From JACRCT01 sp049841135 (GTDB lineage: Bacteria; Myxococcota; Myxococcia; Myxococcales; UBA5297), in the NCBI GenBank assembly GCA_049841135.1, contig JASGHK010000004.1, forward strand, positions 1,178,001-1,242,000: DNA of 64,000 nucleotides, written 5' to 3'. The notes under the pieces are model-generated. The model saw only the letters and a list, made by a program, of their open reading frames with translations, did no database searches and was not told where the DNA came from. Position numbers and translations under genes: made by a program. Positions 35,164 to 44,815 of the stretch are shown here, piece by piece. Every line of letters begins with the position of its first letter. Position 1 is the stretch's first letter.

Positions 35164-36423
35164 TCCAGACCGTCCTCTCGTGGCTGATGGGAGACCTGTC
35201 GCCACGGGCGCGCGTCTGGACGGCGCTGTTCCCCGGCCTGGCGGTGGTCCTCTACTTCCTGATCGCGCTGGTCATCTTCTCCGGCATCGCGCTCGTGCGC
35301 GGCATCCCGCGCGACGCCGAGGTGGAGCCGCGCGGGCGCACGGTGATCCTCGGGTTCTATCTGCGCCACTTCTTCTTCTGGGCCGTCCGGCCGCTGGCGA
35401 GGGCCATCCTCTGGACCCGAATCCCGCCGACCGCCATCACGCTGCTCGCCGCCCTGCTCGGCCTGGCCTCGGGCTTCCTGGTCGCCGCGGGCCGCTTCGC
35501 GCTGGGCGGGTGGATCTTCCTCGCCTCCGGAATCCTGGACACGGTGGACGGGCGGGTGGCGCGTGCGCGCGGCGAGGTCTCGACCCGCGGCTCGGCCATC
35601 GACTCCGTGCTCGACCGCTACTCCGACGCGGCGCTGCTGGTCGGGCTGGCCTGGTACTACCGCGCGACCCCGGTGCTCCTGGCGGCGCTCCTGGCCCTGG
35701 TCGGCGGGCTGCTCGTGCCGTACATCCGCGCCAAGGGCGAGAGCCTGGGCGTCTCGGTGAGAGAGGGCCAGCTGCAGCGCGCGGAGCGGGTGGTCGTCCT
35801 GGGCCTGTCCGCCGCGCTCAGCCCGGTCTTCGAGGCGCTGCACGACCCGCTCGCGCGACACCCCATGCACTGGCTGGCCGCGGGCGGCCTGGTCTTCGTC
35901 GCCCTGGGGAGCAACGCCACGGCGGTGACCCGGCTGCTGGGCCTGCTGCGCGCGCTGCCGGGGCCGGAGCCTCGCCCGTCCGAGCGCCCGGTGCGCGGCC
36001 GCGGCACCACCTGGCTCGACGCGGTCCGGGGAGCGGCCATCGCGCTGAGCCTCACCGCCGAGTTCCTGGCCTTTGCAGCCCTGGCGATCCGCGGCGCGCT
36101 CCATCCCGGCCTCGCCGCGGCGCTGGCGGCGGCGGTCGTCTCGACCTTGGGGTTCGCGATCTCGCAGATCCTCGCAGCGACGCAACACACCTCGACCGCC
36201 TCCAGGCCGGTGGGTGCTGGTCGCGGCGATAGAGGCGGCGCTGTGCGCCGGCGGCGTCAGCGTCCTCGTGCTCCACGCGCTCCCTGAGCCGCGCCTGGCA
36301 TGGGTCGTCACCAAGTTGGCGGTCCTGTTGCTGTGGACCTCGCCGCTACGCCGCAACTACCTCGCGCCTGCGCCGGCAGAGGTTCCGATGCGCGGGTCCG
36401 CGCCGACCTGTCCTCGGCGGTGA
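35160..36423 (+). CDS. CDP-alcohol phosphatidyltransferase family protein (probable frame break near the C-terminus)
   Basis: Integral-membrane phospholipid synthase. The full family signature is present within LDTVDGRVARARGEVSTRGS and the following IDSVLDRYSD (D-G-x2-A-R-x8-G-x3-D-x3-D). The frame as read stops at 36287 after an Arg-rich, non-membrane tail. The neighbouring frame continues with two good helices (AAIEAALCAGGVSVLVLHAL, VVTKLAVLLLWTS) to 36423, so one extra base near 36205 is likely. The alcohol substrate (inositol phosphate, glycerol phosphate or other) cannot be told. Overlaps the PAP2 gene by 4 bp. Confidence 0.85.
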
Positions 36424-36598
36424 GCGGTCGGAGAGGTGCGTGCACTCCCCTCGCTTCCGCTCGGCGCGATCTGCTGCGAGTTGGCTCGCGCCGTGCCTGC
36501 TGGACCTCGCTCCGGTCAACTGGAAGTCGTGGACCCCTTCGCGCCGTTGACGCGAGCGCTCGCACGGAGCGTGCAGTAGCGATATACAGCGCAGCTCA

Positions 36599-38348
36599 AT
36601 GAACACACAGCTCGTCGTCGCCCGTGAGCCCGTCTCCCTGGATTGCTTCACCCTCTGGGCGACCGCGCTCTCGGGGATCTTGGTGCTCGCGAGCGGGCTA
36701 ACGACCGTTCCGAAATCCGGCATCGCCAGCAACTTCGGCGGCGAGTGGACCCTTGCGGCGTCGGCCTCGCCCCGTCCCGATTGCGCGAAGCTCGAGCAGG
36801 AGCCGCTCGGCGACGCCGCCGAGTGCGAGCAGTACTCCATCGGCAGGATTGACTTCTCGGGCGATTTGATCGGCAGACAAGAGGACCTGTCCCGGAAGCT
36901 CACGGTGTCCAAGGGCGAGCGCTTCGACCGCACCAGGTTGCAGCACGACCTCAGGGCCATCGCCGACGTCTATGACGACGCCGGCTATGCCAACGCGAGA
37001 ATCACCCCACAGACCGCCGTCGACGCCGACAAGAAGGTGATCGACCTGACCTTCGACGTGCAGAAGGGCGACCAGGTCTACCTCGAGCGGATTCGAGATC
37101 ACCGGCAACCAGAAGATCCGCGACACGGTCATCCGCCGGGAGCTTCGGCTCTACGAGGGCGAGCTGTTCAGCGGCAGCAGCCTGGAATCGAGCCGGCAGC
37201 GCGTCGCCGCGCTCGGCCTCTTCGAGACGGTGGACGTGTCGCAAAGGCCCGGGTCGGCCGACAACCAGATCGTCGTCACCGTCCACGTCAAGGAGCGGCC
37301 GACCGGTACGTTCCAGGTGGACCTGGGCTTCAGCTCCATCGAGAGCTACCTGCTCACGGCGCAGGTCAGCGCGGACAACTTCTTCGGTTGGGGCCAGACC
37401 GCCTCGCTGGCGGCGCAAATCGGCCCGCTGCGCAGCGCGATGCAGCTGTCGTTCGCCGACCCGCACCTCCTCGACACCGATTGGATCGTCAGCTTGGACT
37501 ACCTTCGGCAGGACCTGGACTATTACGGGTTCATCCGGCGCTCGAATGGCGGAGACCTCAGCATCGGCTACCACCTGACGCAGGAGCTGATGCTGCACCT
37601 GGGCTACGCCCTCGAGCAGGTGGATGTGGAGCCCGGCCGGTCCAGCAGCCTGGGCGGCTCGGACGTGCTGCTCGGCAACCGCTTCCAGAGTGGCCTGACC
37701 AGCGCGCTGCGCCTGACGGTGAACTGGGACCAGCGCGACAACCGCCTGCTCCCCACCGCCGGCAATTACCAGTCGGTCTCGCTGCAATACTCGCCCGAGT
37801 GGCTCGGCGCCTCCTTCCAGTTTCTGCGCCTGGACGCCAACACCCGCTGGTACGTCCCGCTGTTCTGGGGAATCGTCTTCAAGGCCCAGGGCTCACTCGG
37901 CTACATCTACAGCTTGAAGGGTCAGCTATCCCTCAACGAGCTCTTCCACAACCCGCCCGGAAGCAACACCTTGCGCGGCTACTCCCTGCGCTCTGGGCCC
38001 TCCGTGTTGGTGGGCGCTGGCCGGTCTCCCGACCAGCCCGCCGTTCTCGTCCCGGTAGGCGGCAACAAGCAGCTGCTCTTCAACTTCGACCTCGACTTCC
38101 CCATCGCCGAGACAGCCGGCCTCCGCGGCGTCGTTTTCTACGACGCCGGCAACATCTGGGGCGCGAGCGAAAACTTCTTCGGCTTCCGGCCCTCCGTCGG
38201 GCCGCTCAACTTGCTGCACTCGGTAGGCTTCGGCCTCCGCTGGTTCTCCCCCATCGGGCCGCTGCGCTTCGAGGGGGCCATCCCGCTCACCCGCCGTCCG
38301 GGCGACGCGCCGTTCCTGTTCGAGCTCTCCATCGGGCACAGCTTCTAG
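36599..38348 (+). CDS. Short Omp85/BamA-family outer-membrane protein (frame broken once)
   Basis: About 582 residues. An N-terminal hydrophobic segment, then two POTRA-like domains (YSIGRIDFSGDLIGRQEDL to the KGDQVYLERI region; EITGNQKIRDTVIRRELRLY to VTVHVKERPTG), then a 16-strand-type barrel ending ELSIGHSF with terminal Phe. The frame breaks at IDF..LERI; removing one T at 37092-37093 (GATTC to GATC) gives LERIEITGNQ. Canonical BamA has five POTRAs, so this is a shorter paralogue, perhaps for a subset of substrates or TamA-like. It is not in a bam or lpx cluster. Confidence 0.82.
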
Positions 38349-38488
38349 CGGACGCCAAGCTCAGCGCATTGCGAAAGTCCCTGGATCGCCGACTCACCGC
38401 GGCCCTGCTGGCCTCCCGGCCAACAGCACTTGCCAGATGCAAAGGGTCAAAGAGCGCTCTAGCGAGCCAGGGCGCCACGCGATGCGCC

Positions 38489-40438
38489 TCACGGCAGCCA
38501 GACGCCGAAGTCCCAGGTGGAGCAGGCGTCCTTGCGCGTCATGCCGAAGCTGTTGGCGGGCGTGCGCCCGATGGTGATGAGGGCGCACGGGCGGTAGGCC
38601 GCGTCGGCGCCGGGCGCGCGCTCCGACGGATTGTTGACCTCCAGGTGCTCGATCCGCACCGGCGCGTCCTTACCCAGGAACACCCAGAGCGGATACTCCC
38701 AGTCGTCCGCGCCCGCGAGCAGGCCCACCTGCCGGCACTTCGCCTCTCGGATGCAGCGCGCGGCCTTTCGGTAGCGCTCGGTCTGGTCGCCGCGGTTGAT
38801 GAAGTACTGGTCGTCGCGCGGGTGGCGCCAGACGTCGGCGTTGCGGGTGAACACGGCCGCCGTGACCAGCGGGCGCGAGGTGTTGCACAGAGCCCACGGG
38901 GCCGACAGGACGAGCAGCAGCAGCCCGACGACCGCCGGGACCGGTCGCCAGGGGATGGCTCCGAGCACGAGCGCGGCCACCGGCGCGAAGAGCACGAAGA
39001 GCGGCGTGTGCAGCCGGCTGTGCCACAGCTGCCACTTGAGCACCCATCCGAAGAGCAGGAAGCCGCCGAGCACGCAGGCGGTCCAGACCAGCGCCAGGCG
39101 CCAGGTCGCCCCGTCGGGGCCCTTCCGCCGCGCGACCGCCAGCGCCACCACGGCCACGAGTGAGGCCACGTAGAGGACGGCGTGCGCCAAGTTCCCGGCC
39201 CAGTCCTCGTGCGTGGAGAGGTCCGGGATGCGGAAGTCGTTGCCCTCCCAGGTCGTCTTCCGGTCGTTGGGGTCGACCCCGAAGGCGCCGATGAAGGCGG
39301 CCACGGCTCCGCTGTGCCGGGCGTTCAGGTCGCGATCGAGCAGGCCAAAGTGGAGCGCCAGGTTGCGCACCGGCCCGGCGAAGAAGTTGCCGATCGTCAC
39401 TTGCTCCACCACGTAGTGGTGCTCACCCTCGTTGCCCGGTCCCAGGGGCGAGCCGTAGGTGCGACCGTTGCGAACGGCGTGCCCGGCGTTGATGGCTAGG
39501 ACGGTGGCCGCGGCGAGTGCGGCGAGCCCCAGCACCTTCCACTGCCGCCTTCGGATCACGCGAACAGCGAGCCACACAAGGAACGGGAAGGCGTAGAGGT
39601 ACGCCGTGGCCTTGGTCAGCAGCGCCAGGCCAAGCGCGCCGCCGAGGAGGAGCCAGGCCCGCCGGTTCGTCAAGTCGTCGAGACGCAAGACCGCATCGGC
39701 GAAGGCCACCAGGCACAGCGCGACGACGAGATCGTTTTGGGTGCTGGACGCTTGCAGCACCGCCATGGGGATGGTGACCGTGATGGCTGCCGCAAGCAGT
39801 TGGGTCTGCCGCCCCGCCCCGAGTCGCCCCGCGATGGACGAGACGCCCGCGAGGCATCCCAGCATCGCCGCCCACTGCACCAGCCCAGCCAGCCGGTCTC
39901 CACCGGAGAGCGCCTGGAGATGCGCGAGCAAGTACTCCGCGAAGGGCGACTGGTGAAGCTGGCGCAGGATGCTCGTCGGGAAGTGCTCCACCGACCCGGC
40001 GGCCAGCCAGTGCGCCACCCGGCCCAGATGGTAGGTCATCGAGTCCCAGTTGTTGGGCGCACTCAGGAGCGCGGAGAGCAGCGTCGCGACCATGACGGCC
40101 GCAGGTACTAGCAGCAGCGGAACGTCCCAGAGGCCCGGCCGCGGGAGAGGCGGCCGCTGGATTGGCCTGCGCCGCCAGAGCGAGTATCCGAGCCCGAGAC
40201 CGATGACGACCCAGGCTACGGCAATGCCCCGCAAGCCGAAGCCATGCTCGAGGCTCAGCACCTCGGTGACGAACGTCGCGGCGACGCCGAAGCAGACCGC
40301 GCCATCGAGAACCGCCTCGCGCCAGGTCCGTTCCGGGGAAGAGGCGAGCAACACGAACAGCAGCAAGCAACCGGCAGGCAGAATGGCGAGCATGATTCCG
40401 GGATCCTCTTGAGGGCACATGCGCCTGACGGATGCCAT
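38489..40438 (-). CDS. Multi-spanning membrane glycosyltransferase-like protein (GT39/ArnT type)
   Basis: About 649 residues with roughly 11-12 membrane helices and a periplasmic C-terminal domain. The first large loop holds SAPNNWDSMTYHLGRVAHWL, with the acidic residue and aromatic pattern typical of polyprenol-sugar-dependent GT-C enzymes. A later loop carries QNDLVVALCLVAFADAVLRL. The best call is transfer of a sugar from a lipid carrier outside the inner membrane; donor and acceptor are unknown. The start could be 40438 or the downstream ATG at 40393 (MLAILPAGCLLLF). Confidence 0.75.
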   Translation of the reverse strand: MASVRRMCPQEDPGIMLAILPAGCLLLFVLLASSPERTWREAVLDGAVCFGVAATFVTEVLSLEHGFGLRGIAVAWVVIGLGLGYSLWRRRPIQRPPLPRPGLWDVPLLLVPAAVMVATLLSALLSAPNNWDSMTYHLGRVAHWLAAGSVEHFPTSILRQLHQSPFAEYLLAHLQALSGGDRLAGLVQWAAMLGCLAGVSSIAGRLGAGRQTQLLAAAITVTIPMAVLQASSTQNDLVVALCLVAFADAVLRLDDLTNRRAWLLLGGALGLALLTKATAYLYAFPFLVWLAVRVIRRRQWKVLGLAALAAATVLAINAGHAVRNGRTYGSPLGPGNEGEHHYVVEQVTIGNFFAGPVRNLALHFGLLDRDLNARHSGAVAAFIGAFGVDPNDRKTTWEGNDFRIPDLSTHEDWAGNLAHAVLYVASLVAVVALAVARRKGPDGATWRLALVWTACVLGGFLLFGWVLKWQLWHSRLHTPLFVLFAPVAALVLGAIPWRPVPAVVGLLLLVLSAPWALCNTSRPLVTAAVFTRNADVWRHPRDDQYFINRGDQTERYRKAARCIREAKCRQVGLLAGADDWEYPLWVFLGKDAPVRIEHLEVNNPSERAPGADAAYRPCALITIGRTPANSFGMTRKDACSTWDFGVWLP

Positions 40439-40722
40439 CGTCTCCTACCGCGACGACGTCACTCCGCATTTCGAGCGTCCCCGCTCACGATGCTTACCTG
40501 TCCGCAGGCTCGTTGATCGAGTCGCGGACCGCCCGAACGATGGCCGCCAGCGGTGTAACCGCGCCCGCGCGGAGCTGTCAATCAAGCGGCAGGCTCCAGC
40601 TGGACCCGTGCTCCACCCCGCTGTACCTGGATCGTCCCGCGCTCGCTGCTACGCCGCCGTCGGCGAGCGTCGCGCGCGTCGGACTGCGGAATGAGGGCTC
40701 ACGATTTCTGGGGGTCAGTCTC

Positions 40723-41199
40723 TCAGCGCCGGACGTAGAACGCGCCGAGGATGGCCCCGTACAGCAGGTGCGCCACCAGCACCGAGAGTGGCGTGCGCGG
40801 CCCGTAGTGCAGCCCCAAGAACCCCGGCGGCTCGAGCTGCCGCACGTGCGTCGGTCCCGCCCCCATCCCCGCCATGCGCGGGTGCATCCCCGGGAGCGCC
40901 ACCATCAGCACCGTCAGCACGAAGGCGGCGTGCACCGCGCCGATCGCCGCGCCCCGCAGCCACCCCGCCGCCCCCCACGCCTGGAACGCCGCCGCGTACA
41001 GCAGCCCGAAGAGCCAGCCGTTGACGAAGTGGATGCCGATGCCCACCAGGCGCGCCCGGTCCCGGTCCGGCGTCACCACCGAGCCGAGCATGAAGGGGAT
41101 GCTCATGCGCGTCAGCCCCAGCTCCTGGCTGCCCGCGAGCAGCGTCGTCAGCACGGTCGTCGCCACGAACGACCAGAGCGCCCAGCTCCCCCAGTTCAT
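40723..41199 (-). CDS. Small membrane protein coupled to the GH15 gene
   Basis: 158 residues with about four membrane helices (LWSFVATTVLTTLLAGSQEL, MLGSVVTP, IGIHFVNGWLFGLLYAAAF, AFVLTVLMVALPGMH, LVAHLLYGAILGAFYV). No recognised catalytic motif. Its ATG overlaps the GH15 stop (ATGA), so it is translated with that enzyme. The gap upstream of the glycosyltransferase (40440-40722) shows no gene. Confidence 0.7.
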   Translation of the reverse strand: MNWGSWALWSFVATTVLTTLLAGSQELGLTRMSIPFMLGSVVTPDRDRARLVGIGIHFVNGWLFGLLYAAAFQAWGAAGWLRGAAIGAVHAAFVLTVLMVALPGMHPRMAGMGAGPTHVRQLEPPGFLGLHYGPRTPLSVLVAHLLYGAILGAFYVRR

Positions 41200-43058
41200 G
41201 GATGCACCTCCGCGCCGGCCGTCCCCTCCGCTCGCTCCGGGGCCCGCGCGCGCTCCCGGGGCCGCTCCTTCGCGCGCCGCGCCTCCAGCGCCAGAGCCGC
41301 GTTGATCAGCGCCACGTGCGTGAAGGCCTGCGGGAAGTTGCCCAGGGCGTCGCCGGTCGCCACCTCGATCTCCTCGGCGAAGAGGCCCACGTCGTTGGCG
41401 AAGCCCAAGAGCTCCTCGAACGTCCCTTCGGCCTCCTCCAGGCTGCCGCCCCCTTGCGCGAGGTAGCTCACCGCCCAGAAGCCGCAGGCGCCGAAGGCCC
41501 CCTCGCCGTCCGACTCCGGGACCTGGTAGCGCCGCAACAGCCCGCCCGCCGCGCCCAGCGCGCTGCGGACCCGCTCCCAGGTGGCGCGCATCCGCGGCGA
41601 GGACGCCGGGAGCATCCCGTAGTTCGCCAGCTGCAGCGCGGTCGCGTCGAGCGCGCGCCCGCCCAGGACGGCCACGTAGCTCTGCATCTCCTCGCTCCAC
41701 GCTCTCGCTTCGAGGTCCTGACGGATGGCCTCGCGCACCTTGCGGTAGCGCTCCACCCTCTTCGGGTCCAGCTCGCCGACGTCGCACAGGTGGACGAGCC
41801 GGTCGAGCGCGACCCAGCAGAGCAGCCGGGAGTGCGTGTGCTCCACCCGGCCGCTCCTCAGCTCCCAGATGCCCTCGTCCGGCTCCCGCCACCGCTGGCA
41901 GACGTAGTCGCCCAGCGAGGTCAGCGCCCGTCGCGTGTCGTGGTCGAGCAGATGGCCGCGGTGAACGAGCTGCACGGCGGCGTCCAGGACCTCGCCGTAG
42001 ACGTCGAGCTGGAGCTGGGTCTGCGCCGCGTTTCCTACCCGCACCGGCCGCGCGCCGCCGAAGCCTTGCCACGGCAAGGAGCGCTCGTCCGCCTGCCGCG
42101 CGCGGCCGAAGACGTCGTACAGCACCCGCAGCCGCGGCCGGGTGAGCCGGGTCGCGTGCAGCAGCCAGGTCACGAAGGAGCGCGCCTCCTCCTCGAAGCC
42201 CAAGCCGTAGAGCGCGCGCACCGTCAGCGACGCGTCTCGCAGCCAGCAGTAGCGGTAGTCCCAGTTGAGCGCGCCGCCAGGCCGCTCGGGCAGCGAGGTG
42301 GTCGGCGCCGCGACGATGGCCCCGGAGGGCGCGAAGGCCAGCAGCTTGAGCGCCAGCGCGCTGCGCACCACCTCGTCGCGGTGCGGCCCGTCGTAGGCCA
42401 CCCTTCCCGCCCAGGCGCGCCATTGCTGGGAGGTCTGCCGCACGGCCTCCCACGCCGCCTCGCCGAGCAGCGTCAGGACGCCGGGGGCCTCGTGGGTGAA
42501 CGAGAGCGATAGCTCGAAGCGCTCGCCGGACTTCATCGGCACACGCGCGACAAGCCCGCTGCCTTGCTCCGCCCTGGAGAGCGGCACCGCCGAGCGCAGG
42601 ACCAGGAGGTCGCCTCCGGCCGGAGTGCGCCAGCCCAGCGGGCCTCCGTCGTCGAACTGCGCCGGCCTCCGGGCGTAGCCCGGGCGCGGGTCATAGACGA
42701 TCTCCAGGTCCACCTCTCCGCGCAGGCACTCGACCGCACGCACCAGCTCGCGCTCCGGCTGGAGGTGGCCGTCGAGGGCGGGCAGCACCAGGGCGTCGGT
42801 GAGGCGGACGGTCCCCGAGCCGGCGATCAGGTCGGTGACCAGGACGTTGCTGTCCGGCTCGTAGCGGCGCTGCGAGCGCAGGAGCCCGCTGGGAGCGATG
42901 GAGAAGCGGCCAGCGCCCGGGTCGAGCAGGGCGCCGAACACCGAGGGGCTGTCGAACCGCGGCCAGCACAGCCAGTCGACCGACCCCGTCCGCGACACGA
43001 GCGCGGCCGAGGCGCAGTCGCCGAGCGCGGCGTAGTCCTGGATTCGCGGGGCGGCCAT
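41196..43058 (-). CDS. GH15-family glucan hydrolase (glucoamylase/trehalase-like)
   Basis: Inverting alpha-glucosidase of the GH15 family, about 620 residues, cytoplasmic (no signal peptide). Domain order is normal: an N-terminal beta domain (ALGDCASAALVSRTGSVDWL), then the (alpha/alpha)6 barrel with NWDYRYCWLRDASLT and the general-acid region REPDEGIWE. Bacterial members of this group act on trehalose or short alpha-glucans; the substrate is not shown. The start at 43058 (MAAPRIQDYAALGD) fits family members; GTG 43079 and ATG 43067 are in-frame alternatives and none has a good ribosome site. Confidence 0.87.
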   Translation of the reverse strand: MAAPRIQDYAALGDCASAALVSRTGSVDWLCWPRFDSPSVFGALLDPGAGRFSIAPSGLLRSQRRYEPDSNVLVTDLIAGSGTVRLTDALVLPALDGHLQPERELVRAVECLRGEVDLEIVYDPRPGYARRPAQFDDGGPLGWRTPAGGDLLVLRSAVPLSRAEQGSGLVARVPMKSGERFELSLSFTHEAPGVLTLLGEAAWEAVRQTSQQWRAWAGRVAYDGPHRDEVVRSALALKLLAFAPSGAIVAAPTTSLPERPGGALNWDYRYCWLRDASLTVRALYGLGFEEEARSFVTWLLHATRLTRPRLRVLYDVFGRARQADERSLPWQGFGGARPVRVGNAAQTQLQLDVYGEVLDAAVQLVHRGHLLDHDTRRALTSLGDYVCQRWREPDEGIWELRSGRVEHTHSRLLCWVALDRLVHLCDVGELDPKRVERYRKVREAIRQDLEARAWSEEMQSYVAVLGGRALDATALQLANYGMLPASSPRMRATWERVRSALGAAGGLLRRYQVPESDGEGAFGACGFWAVSYLAQGGGSLEEAEGTFEELLGFANDVGLFAEEIEVATGDALGNFPQAFTHVALINAALALEARRAKERPRERARAPERAEGTAGAEVHP

Positions 43059-43196
43059 CGCGCCCATCAAGGTGGTCACGCCCGGCCGCGCCGCCTTCGG
43101 ATGGGCCGACCCGAGGCCCGATGCCGGTCACCGAAGGTGCTTCTTCTTCTCCTTCTCTTTCTCTTTCTCCTATGCCCGAGAGCCCCTCGGATCGCC

Positions 43197-43372
43197 GGCC
43201 TTGTGCCGGCTAGCTATCAGAACCACCCCACCGTTCGACCGATCCTGCGGGCGATGAGGTTGAGTCGCGAGCAGGCGGCCAGCGGAGAGTGCGCGCGAGC
43301 CTGTCTCCGCGGCGGCAGACGCCAGGTTGGTCGAACGGTGCGTCGTTCGGGCAAGCCTGCCGGCACAAGGCC
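43197..43372. repeat. Imperfect inverted repeat with 44-bp arms (MITE-like)
   Basis: In the gap 43080-43477, arms 43197-43240 and 43329-43372 are inverted copies around an 88-bp centre. Their outer ends match exactly (GGCCTTGTGCCGGC against GCCGGCACAAGGCC) and inner ends match exactly (ACCGTTCGACC against GGTCGAACGGT), with the same 33-bp offset in both arms. The middle of each arm is less conserved. Upstream in the gap is a pyrimidine tract at 43139-43170. No transposase is near, and no target duplication was identified. Confidence 0.7.
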
Positions 43373-43477
43373 GCACGAAGCGAGCCGCTCGCGAGCCCGC
43401 TTCCCGAAAGACGCAGGGCCGCGCCCGGGCGCCCCGCGCTATTGTGCCGGCCCCAACGTCAGCCCAAGGACCCTCCG

Positions 43478-44815
43478 ATGACCGCGCCTGACCTCGCCAC
43501 CCTCCGCGCCGAAGCCGCGCGCCTGCTCGCCGCGGGCGACGCCCGGAAGGCCTACGCTGCGTTCCGCCCCGCGGTCGAATACCCCTGCGCGCTCCAGGCG
43601 GCCGCCGACTGGACCACTGCGCTCTCGACCCTCGCCGACCTCGCCAAGGTGCTCGGCGGCTCGCCCATCGCCGAGAAGTGCGCCGCCGCCGCCAGCGCGC
43701 CCGAGGACGTCGACAAGCTCTACGCGGCCGCCTTCGAGCTCTACGAGCAGAGCCAGTACGGCATCGCCGCGGCGCTGCTCGCCCGCGCCAACGCCCTCGC
43801 CCCCGGCCAGCCGAAGCTCGTCAACGAGCTGGTCTGCAACCTCGAGGCGCTGCTGCTCAGCGCCGAGGCCTGCAAGGTCCTGCGCGAGTCCGGCGTCACC
43901 GGGCGCGACCCGCTCTCGGGCTACCTCCTGGGCTTCAACTCCATCATGAGCGGCGACCTCGCGACCCCGCGCTCGCTGCTGCCCGAGCTGCGCAAGGTGC
44001 AGAACCCGCAGCTGGCCTTCATGGTCGACTCGCTCGACGGCATGCTGCTGCGCGCCGATGCGCTCGCGGGGGTCTGCAAGCTCGACGAGCGCGATCTGCG
44101 CGGCTGGCACTTCGTCCTCAACGGCGCCCTGCTCCTGCACCTGTCGCCCCACGGCCTCGACCAGCCGATGCGCGGCCGCTACGCCTACGTCTCGGACAGC
44201 TACGGGCTCATCCACGAAGGGATTGGGCGATTGGGCGCGGCGCTGAAGGCCGCAGGGATCACGCTCGCCGCCGTGACCTCGCCCCCGGGCCGCAGCCACG
44301 AGATCGTCGCCGCCGCGGCCGCGAAGATGCTCGGGGTGCCCGCGGTCGGCTGGGAGGCTCGGGCGTCCAAGACGCCGTGCCTCGTCGCCGCGTACGACCT
44401 GGACGCGCTCGGGGACGTCGAGCTGATGAAGACGCTGCGCGACCACACCCCGGGGCAGCTCCTGTGGGCCCACGCCTCCTGCTGGACCAACCCCTTCCCC
44501 TTCGCCGCCGACCTGACGACCTTCCTGTACCAGACCAACGCCGCGCCCTGGGCCGAAGGCCGTCTCCAGGTCGACCCCACGACCAAGCAGGTCAGGCCTT
44601 CCGCGGCGGATCCGGCGCCGGTCGAAGAGCTGGCGCGGCGAATCGCCGAGGCCCACCCGCCCACCGACAGCCTCCCCGACGTGGGCGCCCTTGAGACGCT
44701 CGCTCGGGCTTGCGCGAAGGTCCAGGGGCCCCACGCGCCGGGCTTCCTGCGCAACGACGGCCAGCGGCTTCGCCAGCGCGCGGGCTCGCCCGTGCCCAGC
44801 GCCTTCTTCCGCTAA
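43478..44815 (+). CDS. Hypothetical protein with TPR-like N-terminus
   Basis: 445 residues, soluble, family not recognised. Residues 1-200 are helical, with repeat-like segments such as LYAAAFELYEQSQYGIAAALLARANALAPGQPKLVNELVCNL that resemble tetratricopeptide repeats. The second half contains YAYVSDSYGLIHEGIGRLGAALKAAG and a Pro-rich segment that look like an enzyme-type alpha/beta domain, but I cannot name it. ATG 43478 follows AAGGA. Its TAA stop shares bases with the TAG of the convergent kinase gene (CTAA at 44812-44815). Confidence 0.65.
   Translation: MTAPDLATLRAEAARLLAAGDARKAYAAFRPAVEYPCALQAAADWTTALSTLADLAKVLGGSPIAEKCAAAASAPEDVDKLYAAAFELYEQSQYGIAAALLARANALAPGQPKLVNELVCNLEALLLSAEACKVLRESGVTGRDPLSGYLLGFNSIMSGDLATPRSLLPELRKVQNPQLAFMVDSLDGMLLRADALAGVCKLDERDLRGWHFVLNGALLLHLSPHGLDQPMRGRYAYVSDSYGLIHEGIGRLGAALKAAGITLAAVTSPPGRSHEIVAAAAAKMLGVPAVGWEARASKTPCLVAAYDLDALGDVELMKTLRDHTPGQLLWAHASCWTNPFPFAADLTTFLYQTNAAPWAEGRLQVDPTTKQVRPSAADPAPVEELARRIAEAHPPTDSLPDVGALETLARACAKVQGPHAPGFLRNDGQRLRQRAGSPVPSAFFR

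Noticed and set aside
37100..39163. Continuation of the Omp85 N-terminal frame to 39163
   Set aside because: After 37092 it has no homology; the barrel is clearly encoded in the neighbouring frame ending at 38348.
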